Assembly: GCA_964352715.1 (NCBI GenBank)
Contig: CAYGSU010000075.1
Location: 1-19,121 of the forward strand
From: JAVKBW01 sp964352715
GTDB taxonomy: Bacteria > Pseudomonadota > Alphaproteobacteria > UBA8366 > Aestuariispiraceae
Length of the DNA stretch: 19,121 nt
Reading direction: 5' to 3'
The notes beneath the pieces were generated by a model that had not been told where the DNA came from, made no database searches, and worked only from the letters and a program-made list of their open reading frames with translations. The position numbers and the translations under genes are program-made. Positions within the stretch are counted from its first letter, which is position 1, and each line of letters opens with the position of its first letter. This document shows, in pieces, positions 6,207-12,746 of the stretch.

Positions 6207-8773
6207 GGCGCGACAACATTGACGATGCGGTTAGGCACGACAATGACCTTTTTAGGTATCTTGCCTTCCAGAACCCGCTGCACCCCTTCCTGCGAGAGGG
6301 CCAGCTTCTCGACCTCGTCTTTTGCCAGATCGATGGAAACGGTAATGGTGCTGCGCAGTTTGCCGTTGACCTGCACGCCCATCGTCACCGTTTCCTCGAC
6401 CAGTAGCGAGGCGTCGGCCACGGGCCACGGCATCGCTGTCAGATAGGTCGTGTGACCCATCAGCGCCCACAATTCCTCGGCGATATGCGGCGTCATCGGT
6501 GCAATCAGGCGAACAATCGCCTCCACCGCCTCGCGCGCGGCATAGGCGGCAGACGGATGATCGTCCTCATAATCGGCCAGGGCGTTGCTGAGTTCGCGGA
6601 TCCGCGCGACCGCCCGGTTGAAATGGAAACGTTCCAGATCGGACGTTACCGCATCGATGGTCTTGTGCGTGGTCTGCCGCAATGATTGGGCGGCATCGCT
6701 GATATCGGCCGGAACGCCGGCATCCATCAGCGAAACCGGGCCGGCTTTTTCGCCGGTCAGCCGCCACAGCCGGTTGAGGAATCGCCAGGCGCCGTCGACG
6801 CCGGATTCCGTCCATTCCAGATCGCGGTCGGGCGGGCTGTCCGACAGCATGAACAGGCGCGCGGTATCGGCGCCGTAGCTGTCGACGATATCCTGCGGAT
6901 CGACCACGTTCTTCTTCGATTTGCTCATCTTTTCGGACCGGCCGACCTTCAGTTCCTCGCCGGTTTCGGCATGCACCACCCGGTCGGGTGATTCCCGCAC
7001 CACCTGAACCGGCGGCACCCAGGCCCCGGCGGCGGTCTTGTAGGTTTCGTGACACACCATGCCCTGCGTGAACAGGCCGTTGAAGGGCTCGCTGACATCG
7101 GTATAGCCGCAGGTTTTCAGCGCACGCATGAAAAACCGCGAATACAGAAGGTGCAGAACCGCGTGTTCGACGCCGCCGATATACTGGTCGACCGGCAGCC
7201 AGCGGTCGGCCTTCGCCTTGTCGAACCCGGTTTCGGTGTTTTTCGGGTCGCAATAGCGGGCGAAATACCAGGAGGATTCGAAAAACGTGTCGAATGTGTC
7301 GGTCTCGCGTTCCGCCGCCGCGCCGCAGGACGGGCAATCGACATGTTTCCAGGTCGGGTGGCGGGCCAGCGGATTGCCCGGGGAATCGAAATCGACATCG
7401 TCCGGCAGGGTAACAGGCAGATCCGAATCCGGCACCGGCACGATGCCGCAGGACGGGCAATGCACCATCGGAATCGGGCAGCCCCAGTAGCGCTGGCGTG
7501 AAACGCCCCAGTCGCGCAGACGGTAGGTGATGGTGCCTTCGCCGAACCCTGCCTCGCTCACCGCGTCGATGGCCGCGCGCTTGCCGTCATCGACGCCAAG
7601 CCCGTCAAGAAACCGCGAATTGATCAACGTTCCGGGGCCGACATAGGCGGTATCGCCGACGGTGAATCCGTCGGCGTCTTCGTCAGACGGGCAGACGACC
7701 GGAACAACCGGCAGATCGTATTTGCGGGCGAAATCCAGGTCGCGCTGGTCATGCGCCGGACAGCCGAAGATCGCCCCGCTGCCGTATTCCATCAGCACGA
7801 AATTCGCGACATAGACCGGCAGGGTCCAGTCGGGGTCGAGCGGATGGCGCACCCGCAGACCGGTATCGATGCCCTTTTTCTCAGCCTTTTCAATTGCTTC
7901 CTCGCTGGTGCCCATGCTGTTGCATTCCTGAACGAAGGCGGCGATGTCAGGATTGCCTTTGGCCAGCTTTTCGGTCAGCGGGTGGGTCGCCGCGATGGCG
8001 CAGAACGACGCGCCGAACAGGGTGTCGGGCCTGGTCGTGAAAACCTCGATGCCGCCGTCCTGGCCGTCCAGCGGGAAGGTCACTTTCGCGCCTTCGGACC
8101 TGCCGATCCAGTTGGCCTGCATGATGCGCACCTTGTCGGGCCAGCGCGGCAGCTCGTCGAGCGCCGACAGCAGATCTTCCGCAAAGGCGGTGATTTTCAG
8201 GAACCATTGCGAAAGCTGGCGCTTTTCAACCAGCGCGCCCGAGCGCCAGCCGCGCCCGTCAATCACCTGCTCGTTGGCGAGAACGGTGTTTTCCACCGGG
8301 TCCCAGTTGACCCAGGATTCCTTGCGGTAGGCGAGGCCGGCCTTTTCGAAATCCAGGAACATCTTCTGTTCATGGGCATAGTATTCAGGGTCACAGGTCG
8401 CGATTTCGCGGTCCCAGTCCAGCGACAGGCCCAGCATGTTGAGCTGCGCCTTCATGGTCGCGATGTTTTCGCGGGTCCATTTCGCCGGGTGAACACGGTT
8501 TTCGATGGCGGCATTTTCCGCCGGCAGGCCGAAAGCGTCCCAGCCCATCGGGTGCAGCACGTTGTGGCCGGTCGCCCGTTTGTAGCGCGCAACGACATCG
8601 CCCAGTGTATAGTTCCGCACATGGCCCATATGAATGCGGCCGGACGGATAGGGAAACATCTCGAGCACGTAGTAGGTCGGTTTGTCGTCGGTTTCGCCGG
8701 TGACGAAAGAACCGGCTTCCTGCCAGTTATTCCGCCATTTCTTTTCGACTTCGGTCTGGTTGTAACGTGACAT
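6203..8773 (-). CDS. leuS: Leucyl-tRNA synthetase
   Basis: This class I synthetase charges tRNA-Leu. With the start at 8773 it has 856 residues, the family length. The ORF could be extended 60 codons to 8953, but that extension lies inside the upstream gene and is unlike any LeuRS, while MSRYNQTEVEKKWRNNWQ is the usual N-terminus. HMGH (48-51) is the HIGH signature. The CP1 editing domain has TTRPDTLFG (246-254). Paired CPSC motifs (cysteines 439, 442, 480, 483) look like a zinc knuckle. KMSKS is at 615-619, followed by KKNVVDP. The C-terminal domain includes VQVNGKLRSTITV, matching the bacterial Leu-specific end. It lies 7 nt after the DUF3576 gene and overlaps lptE by 4 nt. No T-box or attenuator was seen. 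Confidence 0.99.
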   Translation of the reverse strand: MSRYNQTEVEKKWRNNWQEAGSFVTGETDDKPTYYVLEMFPYPSGRIHMGHVRNYTLGDVVARYKRATGHNVLHPMGWDAFGLPAENAAIENRVHPAKWTRENIATMKAQLNMLGLSLDWDREIATCDPEYYAHEQKMFLDFEKAGLAYRKESWVNWDPVENTVLANEQVIDGRGWRSGALVEKRQLSQWFLKITAFAEDLLSALDELPRWPDKVRIMQANWIGRSEGAKVTFPLDGQDGGIEVFTTRPDTLFGASFCAIAATHPLTEKLAKGNPDIAAFVQECNSMGTSEEAIEKAEKKGIDTGLRVRHPLDPDWTLPVYVANFVLMEYGSGAIFGCPAHDQRDLDFARKYDLPVVPVVCPSDEDADGFTVGDTAYVGPGTLINSRFLDGLGVDDGKRAAIDAVSEAGFGEGTITYRLRDWGVSRQRYWGCPIPMVHCPSCGIVPVPDSDLPVTLPDDVDFDSPGNPLARHPTWKHVDCPSCGAAAERETDTFDTFFESSWYFARYCDPKNTETGFDKAKADRWLPVDQYIGGVEHAVLHLLYSRFFMRALKTCGYTDVSEPFNGLFTQGMVCHETYKTAAGAWVPPVQVVRESPDRVVHAETGEELKVGRSEKMSKSKKNVVDPQDIVDSYGADTARLFMLSDSPPDRDLEWTESGVDGAWRFLNRLWRLTGEKAGPVSLMDAGVPADISDAAQSLRQTTHKTIDAVTSDLERFHFNRAVARIRELSNALADYEDDHPSAAYAAREAVEAIVRLIAPMTPHIAEELWALMGHTTYLTAMPWPVADASLLVEETVTMGVQVNGKLRSTITVSIDLAKDEVEKLALSQEGVQRVLEGKIPKKVIVVPNRIVNVVAP

Positions 8774-8780
8774 GGTAATC

Positions 8781-9314
8781 CTATTCGAGCGCGGCGGCTG
8801 CGATCCGCAATTCCCGGGCCCGCGACAGAATCGCGTTTTCAAGCGAAAAGACGGTTTCCTCGCCGACCGGGGTATCGACCCACTGGCCGCTTGCGGTGCG
8901 GATCTGCTTGAACGCCGACACGCGCAGGCCATCGGCCCGCAATTCGCGGCCAAGGATGAACACGTTCAGTTTGAAGCGGGTATCCGGGGTTTCCGCTGCG
9001 GCATACCAGTCGGTGATGATCACGCCGCCGAACGGATCCGCCTGGCTGAGCGGAAAGAACGAGATCGTGTCAAGCGAGGCGCGCCACAGGAAGCTGTTGA
9101 CGGAAATCCCGCCGGAATTGTCCGAGCCGCCGCCATCACCGAAAATGCCATCGAGGCCGGAGCCGCCGACCTTTCCGAGTGTGGCCAGGCGCTTCTGTTT
9201 CGTATCGTAGCCGGCATCTTCGGCGACCGTGCCGCCACTGCAGCCGGCCAGCAGGCTCGCAAGAACCAGCATCACCGGTAAAATCAATCGCTTGCCGTGC
9301 ATCATACCATCCAT
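8781..9314 (-). CDS. DUF3576 family lipoprotein
   Basis: This 177-residue protein has a lipoprotein signal: hydrophobic LILPVMLVLASLLAGC with the lipobox cysteine at residue 25. A Gly/Ser/Asp-rich linker (about 50-70) precedes the conserved domain. That domain contains SFLWRASLDTISFFPLSQAD, FGGVIITDWY, RFKLNVFILG and a C-terminal AILSRARELRIAA, which I recognise as the alphaproteobacterial DUF3576 pattern. Its function is unknown; the family is probably an envelope lipoprotein. It is first in the cluster and ends 7 nt before leuS, so the two are probably co-transcribed. The start is uncertain among Met1, Met4 and Met5: all keep the signal, and no strong ribosome site picks one. Association with leuS and lptE suggests an envelope housekeeping role, but this is inference. 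Confidence 0.9.
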   Translation of the reverse strand: MDGMMHGKRLILPVMLVLASLLAGCSGGTVAEDAGYDTKQKRLATLGKVGGSGLDGIFGDGGGSDNSGGISVNSFLWRASLDTISFFPLSQADPFGGVIITDWYAAAETPDTRFKLNVFILGRELRADGLRVSAFKQIRTASGQWVDTPVGEETVFSLENAILSRARELRIAAAALE

Positions 9315-9490
9315 TCAAATCGACCGTGCTTCGATTCCGGTCCCCGGAATTCGATCAGGCTTCATACCTGACGTTTGCCGAAAAAAAAAGAAAAGCCAAG
9401 CCCGGGACAGCGCTTTCCTTAATTACGCCACATTTGCCGGCGTCACGATGCGGAGCGGGGCCGGCGCTGAATGGTTCGGGGCAGTGCGCA

Positions 9491-9524
9491 CAAAAAGAAA
9501 GGCCGGGGTAAACCCCGGCCTTTC
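9491..9524 (-). terminator. Rho-independent terminator of the porin gene
   Basis: A 12-bp perfect stem (GAAAGGCCGGGG at 9497-9508 with its complement at 9513-9524) surrounds a 4-nt loop. Read on the minus strand, the stem is followed by TTTTTG (TTTTT tract 9492-9496), giving a U-run. It lies 22 nt after the porin stop codon. The symmetric A/T flanks could also give weak termination in the other direction. Confidence 0.93.
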
Positions 9525-9545
9525 CGCGTAACAATCCTTGAAGGA

Positions 9546-10661
9546 TTAGTACGTAACTGTCGTGCCGATAACGATCGCATCGACGTCCGAAGTGACAGAG
9601 GCGCCAGCGCCCGTTGTCGATTCGGCTGTGTAGTACTGAGCGAAAGCGGTCATGCCCTCGGCAACCGTGTACTGCAGGTCAACCGTGAAGATGTCGATTT
9701 CACTGTCGATGCCGTCGCCTTCAACGTCGCCTTCGTTATTGAAGTACGATGTGGAGACTGCACCGGCGCCGAAGCTGTAAGCCGCACCGACCGACCAATA
9801 CTGCTGGCCGTCACCGCCGGAACCGGTTGCAACGTTCGTGTCACCCGAGTCCATGATGCCTGCGCCAACCGAGAAGCCGCCGAAGGACAGCGTAGCACCG
9901 GCATGCAGTGCTTCTTTGTCTTCGAGACCGGCATCGCTGCCGTCAGCGTAAGCTGCACCGAAGGAGAGGCCGACACCGACATCGCCGAACGAACCGTCAT
10001 AGTTGACGGCGCCTTCGAACTGAGCCGTATCGCCGTATGCGCCATTGGCACCGTTACCGAACTGGCCTGTGCCCGTTGGCATCGTGATGCTGTTGGCATC
10101 CGGCTGGATCGACACACCGGCACTGAAGCCACCGAAGGACGGGGTGTAGTATGCGATTTTCGCATCGTCGCCCGTGATACCAGCCCAAGAAGCAAAGGCC
10201 CCGATATCAGCTTCAACACCAGCGGAGGTCAGAATGGTCTGGGAAACGTCGAAGCCCCAGTTACCGACCTGTACGCTCTGACCACCTTTTTCCATGTTGT
10301 CCAGAACGCCGTCGTCACCACCAAGGTGCAACGTACCCCAGCCACCTTCCAGGAAGATGTAGTGTTCGTCGACCGTGACGCCGCCGCTCGGCTGACGGAA
10401 GTCGATGTTAACACCGTAGGTCAGACCGTTGTCGGCCGTACCGGATGCGTCGAGACGTACTTCCGTGCCTGCGTTAGCAAACTGGAATGCACCGCCGTCG
10501 TTACCGTCGAATGTACCCGGACCATCTTCGTCACGGATAACATATGCCAACCGTGTCGCACCTGACATGGACACTTTCGGCGCTTCACCCGCAAACGCCA
10601 CCGGCGTTGTGACGATACCAGCTGCTACGAGAGCAGATGAACCGATCAAGAGTTTACGCAT
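9546..10661 (-). CDS. Outer-membrane porin (Gram-negative general porin type)
   Basis: This is a 371-residue beta-barrel protein. I place the start at 10661, not at the in-frame ATG 15 nt upstream, because AAGGAG lies 6 nt before it and MRKLLIGSSALVAAGIVT is a clean signal peptide, cleaved near VAFA/GEA (residue 24). The mature chain begins KVSMSGATRLAYVI, followed by alternating polar/aromatic strands with short Gly/Asp/Asn turns (GLTYGVNIDFRQP, LEGGWGTLHLGGDD, AKIAYYTPSFGGFSAGVSI). It ends with the aromatic GTTVTY motif recognised by the BAM complex. This matches the Porin_4-type trimeric porins of Alphaproteobacteria, which form diffusion channels for small solutes. The gene uses more A/T-ending codons than its neighbours, as highly expressed genes do. 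It has its own terminator and a long leader. Confidence 0.95.
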   Translation of the reverse strand: MRKLLIGSSALVAAGIVTTPVAFAGEAPKVSMSGATRLAYVIRDEDGPGTFDGNDGGAFQFANAGTEVRLDASGTADNGLTYGVNIDFRQPSGGVTVDEHYIFLEGGWGTLHLGGDDGVLDNMEKGGQSVQVGNWGFDVSQTILTSAGVEADIGAFASWAGITGDDAKIAYYTPSFGGFSAGVSIQPDANSITMPTGTGQFGNGANGAYGDTAQFEGAVNYDGSFGDVGVGLSFGAAYADGSDAGLEDKEALHAGATLSFGGFSVGAGIMDSGDTNVATGSGGDGQQYWSVGAAYSFGAGAVSTSYFNNEGDVEGDGIDSEIDIFTVDLQYTVAEGMTAFAQYYTAESTTGAGASVTSDVDAIVIGTTVTY

Positions 10662-10667
10662 TTCATA

Positions 10668-10673
10668 CTCCTT
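10668..10673 (-). promoter_or_regulatory. Ribosome-binding site that fixes the porin start
   Basis: AAGGAG on the minus strand lies 6 nt upstream of the ATG at 10661. It sits inside the 15-nt extension that would be used from the ATG at 10676, so the downstream ATG is the likely start. Confidence 0.8.
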
Positions 10674-10686
10674 CATCTCATAAAGT

Positions 10687-10714
10687 GGGCTTTTGCCCGT
10701 TTGGCGTTACGCCA
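10687..10714 (-). promoter_or_regulatory. Two small tandem hairpins in the porin mRNA leader
   Basis: Two inverted repeats lie just upstream of the porin start: GGGC/GCCC around TTTT (10687-10698) and TGGCG/CGCCA around 3 nt (10702-10714). Both would fold in the 5' leader, about 26-53 nt before the start codon. Such structures often stabilise abundant porin messages or mark small-RNA targets, but no specific regulator can be assigned. Confidence 0.4.
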
Positions 10715-10818
10715 CTGTCCCAATGATGACATCGAACCGTTAGTTTAAAAATTCGATCCCCAACCATCAGATCTTTGCTCGAACCGCCGTCGCGTTCACG
10801 CCGATACGATCCATCATT

Positions 10819-10847
10819 TGTCTAACCGGGTTAGGCTTCGGGTTCAA
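10819..10847 (-). promoter_or_regulatory. Candidate porin promoter
   Basis: On the minus strand, TTGAAC (10842-10847) and TAGACA (10819-10824) are separated by 17 nt, giving a leader of about 150 nt. The -35 box is fair and the -10 box is weak. A second AT-rich stretch, TTTTTAAACT near 10744-10753, is an alternative -10 region. The 246 nt between the TPR-sulfotransferase stop and the porin start hold no other gene and no terminator. Confidence 0.3.
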
Positions 10848-10907
10848 CGGAGAACACACCGGTTTCCGACGATTAGGGCAAGAGTGTGACGAAGTTGCAA
10901 CAAGCGG

Positions 10908-12746
10908 CTATTGCGCTGATTCTCTTTCGGAATCCGCGAAAATGGCCCTGGCGTCGAAAAGCGGGCCAAGGCCGGGCCGGTAGCGGTCCGACCGATTGAC
11001 CGATTTTGTCGAAATCGACTTGCGCACCTGCTTGTAGCTGGCGGTCGCCATCTTGCGCTTGTTGGTGTGGAACGACAGGCAGGCGTCGTCCCAGGCGAGG
11101 CCGATCGTCGCCAGCATTCCGGCGACGGTCTTTTCCGGTTCGGTCACAAGATCCTCGTAGCGCAGCAGTTTCACCCGGTCCGGGCAGGCGGCCAGATACA
11201 GGTCGCGCAGCCGGTCATGCGCGCGGTAGAAATGCCACAGGGCTTGCGGCTCGTTGTCGAACACCATCGGCGAGGCGAAGTTCTGCATGAAGATCGACAG
11301 CGCAACATCGTCCGGGTTGCGGTCGGTCCAGAAGATCATCGCTTTCGGAAACAGTCGCAGAATCAGGCCGGTAAACATGAAATTGAACGGGTTCTTGTCG
11401 ACGATGCGGCGGGCCTGCGGCTTTTCGGCGGCGCGTTCCATCTCGGCGAGATAGGCCGCGGCAAGGTCCGGCATCGATTGCGGGCTGGCGATCGCCCTGT
11501 CCCACCAGTCGATGGTGGCGCGCACGCCGCGCCCGGCGCCGAGATCCTTGACGATGCTCTGGATGCCGATGCCTTCGCCGATGCCGTCGCCTTCCGGATG
11601 CGATGCCAGAATCTGTTCCATCAGCGAGGTGCCCGAGCGCGGCATGCCGACAATGAAGGTCGGCCGCTCGTCGTCGGACCCCTCGGCCAGCCGGTCAAGG
11701 TCGCCGCGCTCCAGCCGCAGCCGGGTTTCCTCGACATAAGTGTCGATGTTTTCCGGCCGGTAGAACGACCCGACGGTTTCCAGCGTCTGCTTCTTGTAGG
11801 CATTGGCGCGCAGATAGGCCGCGCCCGCCTCGTCATACTTCCTGATCTTGTCGTAGAAGCCGGCCTTGTTGAATTCCGAATTCGCCCGGTCCTCGATCAG
11901 ACCGAGATCGATATCCGAGGATTCGATTTTCTGGACGCAATCGCTGACCCTTTTGTCCAAAGCCGCCTGTTCTTCATCGGTTTCGGGTTCCGACAGATCA
12001 AGCAGGGTGTTGATGGCGGGAATATGGGTCGGCGACCGGTCGAGAATGCGGCGCGCCATGGCCACCGCCTCGGCGATCTCGCCATTGATGGCGTGAATGC
12101 GCATCAGCACGGTCTGGGATTTCGGCTCGTCCGGCGCCAGCTCCAGCGCCTTCAGCGCATGTTCCCTGGCGTCCTCGATCTTGGTGTGTTTCAGATTGAA
12201 GGTCGCCAGCAGCATCCACGAGCGCGGATTGGCGGGGTTGACCCTTGTCGCCGCCAGATAGGCCCGCTCGGCCTCTTCAGCGCGGCCCAGAAGGTCAAGG
12301 CTTTCGGCCAGATTATAATAGGAATCAAGAACCTTCGGCGCGACCTTCATGCAATGCGCCCAGGTTTTGATGGCGTCGTCGCTGCGGCCCATGGCGCGAT
12401 AGCACAGCGCCAGATTGTTCAGCAGCGCGGGGCTGTCGCGGTCCAGCTTCAGCGCCTTTTGCAGGGCCTCGACCGCTTCGGCGTTGCGGCCCCGGTCCAT
12501 TTCGACCACCGCCATGCCGGCCAAAGCCGCCGGGTTGTTCGGCGCGGCGCGGTAGCTGCGCTGAAAAAAGTCGGCCGCGTCCTTCAGTTTCTTCTTCTTG
12601 TGCAGACAGACGCCCATCAGATACAGCGCATGCGGGTTGTTCTGCGCTTTCTTGAGGATTTTCTTCGCCAGTTTCTCGGCATCGAGAACCTTACCCTCCT
12701 CCAGCAGCGCGAATCCCTTCTGAAGCTGTTCCTGCAGTGCTTTCAT
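10908..12746 (-). CDS. TPR-sulfotransferase, third gene of the hydroxylase/sulfotransferase operon
   Basis: This 612-residue protein has TPR-type helical repeats at about 5-245 and a sulfotransferase domain at about 360-600. No signal peptide or membrane helix is seen, so it is predicted to be cytosolic. FIVGMPRSGTSLMEQILASH holds the PAPS 5'-phosphosulfate loop (PRSGTS, 369-374). DKNPFNF (450-456) and WTDRNPDDVALSIF (473-486) fit the conserved lysine and the 3'-phosphate site. E391 lies 21 residues after R370, as catalytic Glu99 lies after Arg78 in human TPST2 (from memory). The C-terminal FHTNKR...TAS..QVR signature is shared with the neighbouring protein. The segment after the 3'-phosphate site (ASPMVFDNEPQALWHFYRAH) departs from the paralogue's DLRELGRYYRLY, suggesting a different acceptor. 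Its start overlaps the preceding stop by 1 nt (TAATG), so translation is probably coupled. The acceptor is unknown. Confidence 0.92.
   Translation of the reverse strand: MKALQEQLQKGFALLEEGKVLDAEKLAKKILKKAQNNPHALYLMGVCLHKKKKLKDAADFFQRSYRAAPNNPAALAGMAVVEMDRGRNAEAVEALQKALKLDRDSPALLNNLALCYRAMGRSDDAIKTWAHCMKVAPKVLDSYYNLAESLDLLGRAEEAERAYLAATRVNPANPRSWMLLATFNLKHTKIEDAREHALKALELAPDEPKSQTVLMRIHAINGEIAEAVAMARRILDRSPTHIPAINTLLDLSEPETDEEQAALDKRVSDCVQKIESSDIDLGLIEDRANSEFNKAGFYDKIRKYDEAGAAYLRANAYKKQTLETVGSFYRPENIDTYVEETRLRLERGDLDRLAEGSDDERPTFIVGMPRSGTSLMEQILASHPEGDGIGEGIGIQSIVKDLGAGRGVRATIDWWDRAIASPQSMPDLAAAYLAEMERAAEKPQARRIVDKNPFNFMFTGLILRLFPKAMIFWTDRNPDDVALSIFMQNFASPMVFDNEPQALWHFYRAHDRLRDLYLAACPDRVKLLRYEDLVTEPEKTVAGMLATIGLAWDDACLSFHTNKRKMATASYKQVRKSISTKSVNRSDRYRPGLGPLFDARAIFADSERESAQ

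Noticed and set aside
7751..8770. A 339-codon open frame on the plus strand
   Set aside because: It lies antisense within leuS, whose HIGH and editing motifs are unmistakable.
8774..8953. A 60-codon N-terminal extension of leuS
   Set aside because: It overlaps the DUF3576 coding sequence, is Arg/Pro/Cys-rich, and the usual LeuRS N-terminus begins at 8773.
9381..9389. A run of nine A (nine T on the minus strand)
   Set aside because: It has no convincing stem next to it and serves no gene as a terminator; the porin already has a strong terminator at 9491-9524. It is treated as a simple homopolymer.
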